A program made the translations under genes and the position numbers. The notes beneath the pieces were generated by a model. The model saw nothing but the letters and a program-made list of their open reading frames with translations, was not told the origin of the DNA and made no database searches. A stretch of DNA of 32,440 bases from Corallococcus praedator (GTDB taxonomy: Bacteria > Myxococcota > Myxococcia > Myxococcales > Myxococcaceae): contig NZ_RAWI01000060.1 in NCBI RefSeq assembly GCF_003612125.1, positions 1 to 32,440 on the forward strand, given 5' to 3'. Positions 7,010 through 14,613 of the stretch are shown here, piece by piece (the stretch's first letter is position 1; each line of letters starts with the position of its first letter).

Positions 7010-8491
7010 ATGAATCAAAGACAGAGGGCGGCGCTCCATCAATTCCTCGCGGGGCTGGGGAGGACGCTGGACCCGAACACGCCCTTGTCCAAGCAGCAAC
7101 TGGTCAGCCAGTTCAACGTCGCCCAGGCGAGCGCGAACCAGCCGCTCATCAGCGAACGTGACGCGGACATCGACATGTTGTTCCGCAAGACGGTCCAGGA
7201 CGTGGTCCGGGGCCGGAGCGCCCTGATGGGGCCCGGCGCGGAGAGCCACCACGACGTGATGATGAACTCGTGCTGGAAGGTGGCCTTCGAGAGCGCGCTC
7301 GCGGCCGTCCTGTTCCGCAACAAGGCGTTCTTCAAGGAGAACGTCCTGAGGGCGCTCGCCACCCTCAAGCCCATCGTCCTGGGAAGCCTTCGCGCGAAGG
7401 CTTCCGATACGGACAAGGCGCTCTTCCAGTGCTTCCAGGGCGATGCGAACGCCGTGCAGGCGTACAACACCCGGAAGCTGAACAATGGGCCCATCGCGTA
7501 TCCCATCGTGACGGACACGAACGTCAAGGTCATCCCGGATGCCCAGGTGGTGCCGTACTACGAGCGGGTGTTCCTGCCGGAGAACTACGAGAACTTCTTC
7601 GAGGAACAGCTCACCGCCATCTACAACTTTGGCGACTTCGTGACGCGTCCGCACAAGTTCGCGCCCAAGCCGTCCGCCTCCGCTGTTGCCCCGGTCGCGA
7701 AGCTCACGCCGGAGGGCCTCCGGTTCACGGGCAGCGATACGACCTGGCTCATCAGCCACATGATGGAGGACTGGGCGAAGTACAAGCTGGCGGGCAAGCC
7801 GGGCTGGTTCGATCCCGTCAAGGAGGGCAACCCCTCGGTTTCGCGGCAGGAGCGGCAGCACACCGGGCCTGGCCACTCGCTGACCGTGCACACCAACTAC
7901 AGCGGAAAGTACGGCGGCGTCTGGGCGGTCCAGGGCAACCGCACCATCGACGTCTCCAATCCCTACCTCGGGTATGTGGAGGACATGTTGATTCCTCCCT
8001 TCTTCAACACCACGGGTGTGGGGTTGTGGCGCCCCATGGACAGCACCGGGAATGCCCTGGATGAGGCGTCGGTGGCGATGCACCGGCTGGACATGCCGAT
8101 GATTGGCGGCATTTCCGGAGGCATGGGCACCTACCTCATCACCCTGAAGTGGGCGGGGCACAATGCGAAGCGGGAGGACCTGCTCAAGTGCTTCTACGCC
8201 GCGTACTCCGTCATGATCACCAAGGGCTATCACTCCTTCCACGAGGTCGCCGTCGTCGGGGAGAGCGTGAACCTCTGGTACAACGGCGGTGACTACCTGA
8301 GCCTGCTTCCGGATGCGTGGGTCCATGAGCTGCCCGACCTGAAGGAGCTGGTCGGCCGCTTCCAGGAGTTGCTGGGCGCGAACCAGGGCCGGAGCGAGCG
8401 GAACACCCTGGTTTTCACGAAGTATCACGACTCCGCGGAGCCCGTTCCCTTCCCGAAGCGCCACATCGGCATCTCGAAGGAAGCCCCTTGA
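7010..8491 (+). CDS. Unrecognised 493-residue protein
   Basis: The ATG at 7010 is preceded by GGAGG at 9 nt; the frame is open upstream to 6923 but without a better start. I do not recognise the family. The protein has no signal peptide or membrane helix and looks cytosolic and globular. An N-terminal helical part (1-135) contains HHDVMMNSCWKVAFESALAA (residues 80-99). The middle is a less hydrophobic region. The C-terminal part has GGISGGMGTYLITLKWAGHN (366-385), then KGYHSFHEVAVVGES (405-419) with clustered His408, His411 and Glu412, and a Trp/Tyr-rich LWYNGGDYLSLLP. These Gly-rich and HSFHE segments look like a conserved active or binding site. Third-position T and A seem somewhat more frequent than in its neighbours, by eye, which would fit an accessory gene. 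It lies behind a sigma-54-like promoter and a terminator-like hairpin. Confidence 0.82.
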   Translation: MNQRQRAALHQFLAGLGRTLDPNTPLSKQQLVSQFNVAQASANQPLISERDADIDMLFRKTVQDVVRGRSALMGPGAESHHDVMMNSCWKVAFESALAAVLFRNKAFFKENVLRALATLKPIVLGSLRAKASDTDKALFQCFQGDANAVQAYNTRKLNNGPIAYPIVTDTNVKVIPDAQVVPYYERVFLPENYENFFEEQLTAIYNFGDFVTRPHKFAPKPSASAVAPVAKLTPEGLRFTGSDTTWLISHMMEDWAKYKLAGKPGWFDPVKEGNPSVSRQERQHTGPGHSLTVHTNYSGKYGGVWAVQGNRTIDVSNPYLGYVEDMLIPPFFNTTGVGLWRPMDSTGNALDEASVAMHRLDMPMIGGISGGMGTYLITLKWAGHNAKREDLLKCFYAAYSVMITKGYHSFHEVAVVGESVNLWYNGGDYLSLLPDAWVHELPDLKELVGRFQELLGANQGRSERNTLVFTKYHDSAEPVPFPKRHIGISKEAP

Positions 8492-8622
8492 GGGCGGTCT
8501 CCGGATTGGGGACTCGTCTGGTCCTCATTGACTGAGGGGAGGGCAGCGAGAAGCGAGGCTCATGTCGCTGTCCGCTGCGCCTGGATTCAGGCAGTCGGGG
8601 TGGACGCGGGCTGATAGGCTCT

Positions 8623-8639
8623 GGGGGCAGTCCTCCCCC
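8623..8639 (+). other. G/C hairpin just upstream of the MBL gene
   Basis: GGGGG (8623-8627) and CCCCC (8635-8639) pair around a 7-nt loop in the 176-bp gap 8492-8667. A smaller hairpin, CCTCA/TGAGG at 8523-8537, lies 31 nt after the preceding stop and may help terminate it. TAGGCT (about 8616-8621) may be a -10. No gene is seen in the gap. Confidence 0.3.
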
Positions 8640-8667
8640 CTCTCGTTTGCGTGAAGGACAACACGCC

Positions 8668-9819
8668 ATGAGCCACAGCGACGTTCCCGCCCCGAATCCA
8701 CCTTCCGACCTCAACCGCACCGCCGTGGAAATCGCCCCCGAGACCTTCTGGGTCGGGAAGCGCGAGCCCGGCGGCATCTTCTTCGCCAACCCGTACCTGC
8801 GGCGCTTTCGCGGCACGGACGTGCGCACGAAGAAACCCTCCGAGTTCAACCTCCTCATCGACCCCGGGTCGAGCAGCGACTTCTCCACCATCCACACCAA
8901 GGTGGTGTCGCTGATTGGGGGCATGGACCGGCTGTCCGCGCTCTTCGTGAACCACCAGGATCCGGACGTGGGTTCGTCGGCGGCGATCATCTCCGCGCGC
9001 TATTCGCCGCGCGCGAGCATCCTGTGCTCGGAGGACACGTGGCGGCTCATCGTCCACTTCAACCTGCCGCGCAACCGCTTCATCCCCACGGAGAAGTTCT
9101 CCAACGGGTTGAGCGTGCCCACGGGGCACAAGCTGCTGCCGGTGCCGTCGCCCTTCTGCCACTTCCGGGGCGCGGTGATGCTCTATGACCCGCACACGCG
9201 CGTGCTCTTCACCGGGGACCTGTTCGGTGGGCTCACGGACTCCAAGGCGCAGGGCCTGTGGGCGGAGGAGTCCGACTGGACGGGCATCCGGGCGTTCCAT
9301 CAGATCTACATGCCGGTGAACTCGGCGCTGGTGCGCGCGGTGGCGGCCATTCGCAAGCTCACGCCCGCGGTGGAGATGATCGCCCCGCAGCACGGCCGCG
9401 TCATCCGGGGCAAGCTGGTGCAGCAGTTCCTGGAGCGCATGGAGCGGCTCCAGGTGGGCCTGGACATCATCGATGAGGCGCAGGACCGCTCGTTCCTCCA
9501 GGCCTGGAACACGGTGGTGGACCGGGTGCTGGCGGTGGCACGCGGCTACCTGGGGGACTCCGTGGAGGCCAAGCTCAACGCGAGCGACCAGCTGTCGGAC
9601 ACGGCCCGGTTCAATGGCAAGCGGCTGGAAGTGCACCGGATGGGCAAGTGGACCCTGGAGCACGTGGTGGATGTCCTCTGCCAGGGCGAGCCGCAGGAGA
9701 TTTCAGGCCCCATCCTGGTGGAGGCCACCATCGCCGCCGCTGAATACAACCTGCCCACGCCGCACCTGGACATCGAGGGCACCGGCGCGCCGGCCCCCGT
9801 CTCCCTGCTGGAATCCTGA
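8668..9819 (+). CDS. Diiron MBL-fold protein (flavodiiron/ODP-like, no flavodoxin domain)
   Basis: A 383-residue protein. The ATG at 8668 has GAAGGA upstream. A metallo-beta-lactamase fold of the flavodiiron type covers about residues 20-260. Ligand motifs are NHQDPDVGSS (His96, Asp98, Asp100; compare H-x-E-x-D-H in flavodiiron proteins, with Glu to Asp and the last His to Val), CHFRGAVMLYD (His165), LFTGDLFGG (Asp184) and IAPQHGRVIRG (His242). The flavodoxin domain of true flavodiiron NO/O2 reductases is missing; instead a ~120-residue helical C-terminal part follows. This resembles stand-alone oxygen-binding diiron proteins used as O2 sensors rather than reductases. The Ser/Thr kinase gene begins only 17 bp after the stop, so the two are probably co-transcribed. 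A diiron or redox sensor role is an inference. Confidence 0.88.
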   Translation: MSHSDVPAPNPPSDLNRTAVEIAPETFWVGKREPGGIFFANPYLRRFRGTDVRTKKPSEFNLLIDPGSSSDFSTIHTKVVSLIGGMDRLSALFVNHQDPDVGSSAAIISARYSPRASILCSEDTWRLIVHFNLPRNRFIPTEKFSNGLSVPTGHKLLPVPSPFCHFRGAVMLYDPHTRVLFTGDLFGGLTDSKAQGLWAEESDWTGIRAFHQIYMPVNSALVRAVAAIRKLTPAVEMIAPQHGRVIRGKLVQQFLERMERLQVGLDIIDEAQDRSFLQAWNTVVDRVLAVARGYLGDSVEAKLNASDQLSDTARFNGKRLEVHRMGKWTLEHVVDVLCQGEPQEISGPILVEATIAAAEYNLPTPHLDIEGTGAPAPVSLLES

Positions 9820-9836
9820 GAGGGGAGCGGGACTTG

Positions 9837-10871
9837 GTGCGTTTGAAGGATGAGGACTCCGGGGGTGTGACGTACCTGAGCGCGGAGAAGCTGGACGCGC
9901 AGGGGTATCCACGGCCCGAGAGGACGCCGGTGTCGGACGGGACGGAGGCGACGTTCCATCAGGTGACGCCGCCGATGTCCCCGATGGGCACGTTGATTCA
10001 AGGCGCGGTGACGCCGCCTGGGCCCGCGGCCCTGGGACTGGTTCCAGGGCAGGTGGTGGCGGAGCGCTACCGGGTGGAGAAGTGGCTGGGCGTGGGAGGC
10101 ACGTCGACGGTGTACCAGGCGCTGGACCTGAAGAAGGGGCAGCGTGTGGCGCTGAAGGTGCTGGCGGTGCCCCACGCGGACGAGGCGATGGTGACGCGCT
10201 TCCGGCAGGAGGTGGAGCACGCCCGGGCGCTGGAGCACGTCAACATCCTGCATGTCTTCGACGTGGGCTGGGACGGGGAGCGGCACTACCTGACGGTGGA
10301 GTTATTGGAGGGCAGGGACCTGCGGCAGATGCTGCTCGAAGGGCGTCCCACGTTGGCCAGTGCCCTGCGGTGGCTGACGCACGCCACCGTGGCGCTGGAG
10401 CATGCGCATGCGCACGGGGTGCTGCACCGGGATGTGAAGCCCGGGAACCTCTTCATCACGCGCACCGGGGTGCTGAAGCTGATGGACTTCGGGCTCGCGA
10501 AGAGCACGCATGTGGTGGGCGCCACGGCGCAGGGCGCGACGCTGGGCACGCCGGAGTACATGGCGCCGGAGCAGGTGATGGGCACGGGGGTGTCACCGGC
10601 CACGGACCTGTATGCGCTGGGCGTGGTGGCGTATGAGCTGTTCACGGGGCAGTTGCCGTTCCGCCACGCGCAGCCCGTGCCGCTGATGTTCCTGCACGTC
10701 CAGGAGGCACCGGCGCCGCTCCGGAAGCTGCGTCCGGACCTGCCGGAGTCCTTCGAACAGCTCGTGCTGCGATTGATGCAGAAGCGGCCCGAGGACCGTT
10801 TCCCCAGTGCGACGGGCCTGCGCGCCGCGTTGGCGGAGCTGTGGCCGCAGGCGCTCAAGCAGACAGGGTGA
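9837..10871 (+). CDS. Soluble Ser/Thr protein kinase
   Basis: A 344-residue Hanks-type kinase. The GTG at 9837 is 9 nt after GGGGAG (9822-9827); the adjacent TTG at 9834 is the alternative. A ~75-residue Pro/Thr-rich, possibly phosphorylatable, N-terminal tail precedes the kinase domain (about 79-340). The domain has the P-loop GVGGTSTV, Lys107 in VALKV, Glu125, the catalytic loop HRDVKPGN with Asp199, DFG (217-219) and GTPEYMAPEQ (237-246). All catalytic residues are present. There is no transmembrane helix or sensor domain, so any input must come from a partner. The closely spaced upstream diiron MBL protein is the obvious candidate. Myxobacteria encode many such kinases. Confidence 0.95.
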   Translation: MRLKDEDSGGVTYLSAEKLDAQGYPRPERTPVSDGTEATFHQVTPPMSPMGTLIQGAVTPPGPAALGLVPGQVVAERYRVEKWLGVGGTSTVYQALDLKKGQRVALKVLAVPHADEAMVTRFRQEVEHARALEHVNILHVFDVGWDGERHYLTVELLEGRDLRQMLLEGRPTLASALRWLTHATVALEHAHAHGVLHRDVKPGNLFITRTGVLKLMDFGLAKSTHVVGATAQGATLGTPEYMAPEQVMGTGVSPATDLYALGVVAYELFTGQLPFRHAQPVPLMFLHVQEAPAPLRKLRPDLPESFEQLVLRLMQKRPEDRFPSATGLRAALAELWPQALKQTG

Positions 10872-10938
10872 GTGCCCGCACTCTGGGCATCCCTTGAGAT
10901 GCGATGGTATGGATGGGGGCTCTTTGGGGGCTCCATCC

Positions 10939-11319
10939 ATGACCGTCCGTTTCAATCACACCGTTGTTGCCGCGAAGGACAAGGTGCGCTCCGCGAACTT
11001 CCTCGCGGAGCTGCTGGGGCTTCCGGAGCCTCAGCCCTTCGGGCACTTCCTGGCGGTCAAGCTGGGCGACGGAGTGGCGCTCGACTACATGCAGACCGAC
11101 GGCGACATTCCGGGCCAGCACTATGCCTTCCTTGTGTCGGACGATGTGTTCGATTCGTTGATCGCCAAGATCCGTGAGCGCGGCATCCAGCACTGGGCCG
11201 ACCCGCGTGGTCAGCGCTCCGGCGAAATCAACACCCACGATGGCGGCCGAGGGGTCTATTTCCAGGATCCTTCGGGCCACTTCATGGAGGCCATCACCGT
11301 GCCCTATGGGGGGTGGTGA
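10939..11319 (+). CDS. VOC-family (glyoxalase/bleomycin-resistance fold) protein
   Basis: A 126-residue single-module VOC protein. The fold is visible as N-terminal FNHTVVAAKDKVRSANFLAELLGL, central GQHYAFLVSDDVFDSLIAKIRERG and C-terminal GRGVYFQDPSGHFMEAITV. Likely metal ligands are His7, His61 and Glu117, which are the usual positions for a metal-dependent lyase or dioxygenase. The substrate cannot be told. The ATG at 10939 has GGGGG 8 nt upstream. GGATGG (10911-10916) and CCATCC (10933-10938) could pair and fold the ribosome site into a hairpin. It is 67 bp after the kinase gene and may be on its own transcript. Confidence 0.87.
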   Translation: MTVRFNHTVVAAKDKVRSANFLAELLGLPEPQPFGHFLAVKLGDGVALDYMQTDGDIPGQHYAFLVSDDVFDSLIAKIRERGIQHWADPRGQRSGEINTHDGGRGVYFQDPSGHFMEAITVPYGGW

Positions 11320-11321
11320 TG

Positions 11322-11338
11322 GACGCCGAAAGGGCGTC
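11322..11338 (+). terminator. Hairpin after the VOC gene
   Basis: GACGCC and GGCGTC pair around a GAAAG loop, starting 2 nt after the stop codon, with a moderately T-containing stretch (TGTCTGGCGATGACGGTTTTG) further on in two pieces. It is a likely intrinsic terminator separating the VOC gene from selA. Confidence 0.45.
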
Positions 11339-11426
11339 TGTCTGGCGATGACGGTTTTGTGATGTGATTGCTGGGAAGGGGGCTCAGACGGACGGCTGAA
11401 GGTCACGTGTCGGGCCGTGCTCCGGT

Positions 11427-11432
11427 TAGACT
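11427..11432 (+). promoter_or_regulatory. Probable -10 element of selA
   Basis: GGTTAGACT ends 8 nt before the selA ATG. TAGACT fits a -10 hexamer; transcription would start at about the ATG, so the mRNA may be leaderless. No Shine-Dalgarno or clear -35 is present. Confidence 0.4.
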
Positions 11433-11440
11433 CCGGGACC

Positions 11441-12835
11441 ATGGGCGCTGCGTCGAAACCCCCCGAAGGGAAGAACGCGCTTCTGCGCAACCTTCCCTCC
11501 ATCGAACAACTCCTGCGGCGGCCGTCGCTGGAGCCCCGGCTCGCGAACCTTCCTCATGCGCGCGCGGTGGCGGCCCTGCGGCTCGCCGTCGAACGCGTGC
11601 GTGCGCGCCTGTTGGACGGTGACGCGCGGCCCTTCGAGGACGCGGACGTGGAGGCCGCGCTCGCGTCCCTGGCCACGCCGAACCTTCGGCCGGTTCGCAA
11701 TGCCACCGGCGTCGTGCTGCACACGAACCTGGGCCGCGCGCCGCTCGCTCCCGAAGCCGTGGAGCGCGTCGTCGCCGTCGCGCGGGGCTACTCCAACCTG
11801 GAATACGACCTGGACGAAGGAGAGCGCGGCAGCCGGTACGCGCCCCTCGTGGGCCTCCTGCGCACGCTCACGGGCGCGGAGGATGCGCTCGTGGTCAACA
11901 ACTGCGCGGGCGCCGTGCTGCTCGTCCTCGCCGCGCTCGCCTCCGGCCGTGAGTGTGTCGTGTCACGCGGCGAGCTTGTCGAAATCGGCGGTGGGTTCCG
12001 CGTGCCGGACGTCATGCGCCAGTCCGGCGCGAAGCTCGTGGAGGTGGGCACCACCAACCGCACCCGCCGCGCGGACTATGCCAATGCCCTGAGCCCTGAC
12101 ACCGGCCTCATCGTGAAGGTGCACCGCTCCAACTTCGCCCTCGTCGGCTTCACGGAAGAGGCTTCCCTCGCGGAACTCACCGAGTTGGGCCGGGCCCGCG
12201 GCGTGCCCGTGTTCCAGGACCTGGGCTCTGGAGCGCTCGTGCCCCTGGTCGGGCCGGGGCTCACACCGGAGCCCACGGTGGGGCACGCCATCAGCGCCGG
12301 CGCGGATGTGGTAGCGTTCTCTGGCGACAAGCTTCTGGGTGGACCGCAGGCCGGCGTCATCGTGGGCCGGAAGGACCTGCTCCAGCGCATCAAATCCCAC
12401 CCGCTCACACGCGCATTGCGTGTCGACAAGATGACGGTCGCCGCGCTGGAAGCGACGCTCGAGCTGTACCGGGATGGCCGCCCCGAAGCGGTTCCCACGC
12501 AAAGCCTGCTCGTCCAGCAGCCAGAGGTGTTGAGCGCCCGGGCTGACCGCTTGTTGAGTTTGCTCAAAGCGCACGGTGTCACAGCACGGGCGGTGTCCGT
12601 GGATGGACAGGTGGGAGGGGGGGCCATGCCGTTGGCCCGGTTGCCTTCCTACGCTTGCAGCCTCACCGTTGGAGCGCCGGAAGTATTCCTGGAACGTCTG
12701 CGCAGCGGCGAGGTGCCGGTTATTGGCAGGATCGCGGATGGCGAGGTGGTTCTCGACGTCCGGTGTCTCTCAGAGGAGGACCTGGGTGTGGTCGCGCAAT
12801 CCGTGGCGGCCGCCCGTTCGGGAAGCCAGCCATGA
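11441..12835 (+). CDS. selA: L-seryl-tRNA(Sec) selenium transferase
   Basis: A 464-residue PLP enzyme that converts Ser-tRNA(Sec) to selenocysteinyl-tRNA(Sec) using selenophosphate. The length matches SelA. Family segments are NLPSIEQLLRRP at the N-terminus, RNATGVVLHTNLGRAPL, GYSNLEYDLDEGERGSR, NNCAGAVLL, EIGGGFRVPDVM, VHRSNFALVGFTEE, FQDLGSGAL and FSGDKLLGGPQAG with the PLP lysine Lys297. All are intact. The ATG at 11441 is used because homology starts soon after; a possible upstream TTG at 11417 adds nothing. The next gene overlaps by ATGA. selB, selD and selC are not in the window, although selB commonly follows selA. Confidence 0.96.
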   Translation: MGAASKPPEGKNALLRNLPSIEQLLRRPSLEPRLANLPHARAVAALRLAVERVRARLLDGDARPFEDADVEAALASLATPNLRPVRNATGVVLHTNLGRAPLAPEAVERVVAVARGYSNLEYDLDEGERGSRYAPLVGLLRTLTGAEDALVVNNCAGAVLLVLAALASGRECVVSRGELVEIGGGFRVPDVMRQSGAKLVEVGTTNRTRRADYANALSPDTGLIVKVHRSNFALVGFTEEASLAELTELGRARGVPVFQDLGSGALVPLVGPGLTPEPTVGHAISAGADVVAFSGDKLLGGPQAGVIVGRKDLLQRIKSHPLTRALRVDKMTVAALEATLELYRDGRPEAVPTQSLLVQQPEVLSARADRLLSLLKAHGVTARAVSVDGQVGGGAMPLARLPSYACSLTVGAPEVFLERLRSGEVPVIGRIADGEVVLDVRCLSEEDLGVVAQSVAAARSGSQP

Positions 12836-13425
12836 TCAACAGCGCCGTGCTCGTGCTCAACCGGTACTATCAACCGGTTCATGTGACGTCGGTAAAACGG
12901 GCGTTCTCACTGCTGTATCAGGGCGTCGCGAAGGCCATTGACGCGCAGTACCGCTTGTACGAGTTCGAAGATTGGGCCGCCCTGAGCGCCACGCAGGACA
13001 GCATCACCACCATCGACCGCACCATCCGCGTGCCCCGCGTGCTCGTGCTCGGCGCGTATGACCACCTGCCCCGCGCGAAGGTGCGCTTCTCGCGCCTCAA
13101 CATCTACGCGCGTGACAACGACACCTGCCAGTACTGCTCCAAGCAGCTTCCTCGCAGCGAGCTGAACCTGGACCACGTGAACCCGCGCACCCAAGGCGGA
13201 AAGACCACCTGGGAGAACGTGGTGTGCTCCTGTGTCCCCTGCAACCTGAAGAAGGGCGGTCGAACACCGGAACAGGCCGGGATGCGGTTGCTCAAGAAGC
13301 CCGTGCGCCCGCGCTGGACGCCGCTGTTCCGTGGCGCCATCCGCAAGGTCACGTACCGGGAGTGGCTGCCGTTCCTGCACCTGGCGGACATCTCGTACTG
13401 GAACGTCGAACTGCTCGACGAGTGA
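12832..13425 (+). CDS. HNH endonuclease-family protein
   Basis: A 197-residue protein whose ATG overlaps the selA stop codon (ATGA), so it is translationally coupled to selA. The N-terminal part (about 1-90) begins INSAVLVLNRYYQPVHVTSV and is typical of bacterial HNH proteins with this extension. The HNH domain (about 92-140) has CQYC (Cys99, Cys102), LNLDHVNPRTQGG (Asp114, His115), WENVVCSCVPCN (Asn129, Cys134, Cys137, Asn138). The four cysteines should hold structural zinc and His115 should act as the general base. The biological substrate is unknown. No link with selenocysteine is established. Two tandem hairpins follow. Confidence 0.92.
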   Translation: MINSAVLVLNRYYQPVHVTSVKRAFSLLYQGVAKAIDAQYRLYEFEDWAALSATQDSITTIDRTIRVPRVLVLGAYDHLPRAKVRFSRLNIYARDNDTCQYCSKQLPRSELNLDHVNPRTQGGKTTWENVVCSCVPCNLKKGGRTPEQAGMRLLKKPVRPRWTPLFRGAIRKVTYREWLPFLHLADISYWNVELLDE

Positions 13426-13428
13426 CAC

Positions 13429-13475
13429 CGACCGGCCCTCCGGTCGCCTGCCCCCCGACCCTCCGGGCGTCGGGG
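13429..13475 (+). terminator. Tandem hairpins after the selA-HNH operon
   Basis: The first hairpin pairs CGACCGG (13429-13435) with CCGGTCG (13440-13446) around CCCT. The second pairs CCCCGAC (13453-13459) with GTCGGGG (13469-13475). They start 3 nt after the stop codon. Neither is followed by a T run, but two perfect 7-bp GC stems in tandem make this a good terminator candidate. Confidence 0.55.
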
Positions 13476-13548
13476 CGCGGGCGGAGTACCGTGCTGAGAG
13501 AGGTCGCGAAATGGCGGGGTGTCGACTCGGGCGGTAGGACGGGTTTTG

Positions 13549-14613
13549 ATGCGAGCCTCCGTGAAGCCCGCCCCCTTGTCGCCCCCCGGATCCGCTCCCG
13601 CCTCGCTGGCCAGCGCGCCGGCGCGTCCCTTGAGTGCCGTGGAGCCTGACACCGTGGCTTCATCGGGCCCCGCCGGCTTGGCGCGTCGGGCCCGCTCCCG
13701 CCGGATCATCGCGGTGGGCGGCGGCAAGGGCGGCATCGGCAAGTCGATGGTGTCCGCGAACCTGGGCGTCGCGCTCGCGCAGGCCGGCCACAAGGTGCTG
13801 CTGGTGGACGCGGACCTGGGCGGGGCCAACCTGCACACGTGCCTGGGCGTCGGGCCTCCGGAGTCCACGCTGTCGGACTTCCTGCGGCGCGGGAAGGGGA
13901 ACCTGGAAGAGGTGATGGTCTCCACCGGCGTGCCGGGGCTGTCGCTCATCGCTGGCGCGCAGGACTCGCTGGACGCGGCGAACCTCAAGTACGCGCAGAA
14001 GCAGAAGCTGTTGCGCACGCTGCTCGCGCAGACGGCGGACTACCTCATCCTGGACCTGGGCGCGGGCACCAGCTTCAACACGCTGGATTTCTTCCTGCTC
14101 GCGGACCACGGCCTGCTGGTGGTGCTGCCGGAGCCCACGTCGGTGGAGAACGCGTACCGCTTCGTCAAGGCGGCCTTCTTCCGCAAGCTCCAGCAGGTGG
14201 AGGCGCAGTACGGCATCCAGGACCTGGTGGAGGGCGCGCTGTCTACCCGTGAGGGTGGGTTGCGGACGCTGCACGACGTGGTCGCGCAGGTGCGCAAGAA
14301 GGCGCCTTCGGACGCGGAGCGGCTGGAGCGGGAGCTGGCGTCGTTCCGGGTGCGGCTGGTGGTGAACCAGGCGCGCACCGACGCGGATGCCAACGTGGGC
14401 GCCGCGATGGTGGCCGCCTGGAAGAAGTTCTTTGGCATCGACATGGATGATCTGGGCGCGCTGCGATACGACGACGAAGCGTGGCGTGCGGTGCGCAAGC
14501 GCAAGCCGGTGCTCATCGAGCGTCCCGACTCGCCCGTGTCCCTGGGTCTCCAGCGCATCGCCACGCGTCTGCTGTCGCTCGACGGCCTTTCCTCCGAGTC
14601 CGCAATCCCATGA
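13549..14613 (+). CDS. MinD/FlhG-like ParA-superfamily ATPase
   Basis: A 354-residue protein; the ATG at 13549 has AGGA 9 nt upstream. A ~50-residue Ala/Pro/Ser-rich tail precedes the ATPase domain. The deviant Walker A is GGGKGGIGKS (57-66, signature Lys60 and Lys65), followed by LLVDADLGGANLHTCLG and YLILDLGAGTSFNTLDFF (Asp169). The DLGAG and the NLHTCLG region look closer to FlhG and to MinD-like orphan ATPases than to plasmid ParA. The C-terminal part carries VVNQART and LGALRYDDEAWRAVRKRKPV, typical of this family. No obvious membrane-targeting amphipathic helix ends the protein. Members of this superfamily dimerise on ATP and position partner proteins or machines. Its stop overlaps the start of the J-like/HTH gene (ATGA), so the two products are likely partners. 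Confidence 0.9.
   Translation: MRASVKPAPLSPPGSAPASLASAPARPLSAVEPDTVASSGPAGLARRARSRRIIAVGGGKGGIGKSMVSANLGVALAQAGHKVLLVDADLGGANLHTCLGVGPPESTLSDFLRRGKGNLEEVMVSTGVPGLSLIAGAQDSLDAANLKYAQKQKLLRTLLAQTADYLILDLGAGTSFNTLDFFLLADHGLLVVLPEPTSVENAYRFVKAAFFRKLQQVEAQYGIQDLVEGALSTREGGLRTLHDVVAQVRKKAPSDAERLERELASFRVRLVVNQARTDADANVGAAMVAAWKKFFGIDMDDLGALRYDDEAWRAVRKRKPVLIERPDSPVSLGLQRIATRLLSLDGLSSESAIP

Noticed and set aside
12832-13425. The HNH protein as a homing endonuclease or mobile-element marker
   Set aside because: There are no intron, intein or repeat ends around it, and it is precisely coupled to selA.
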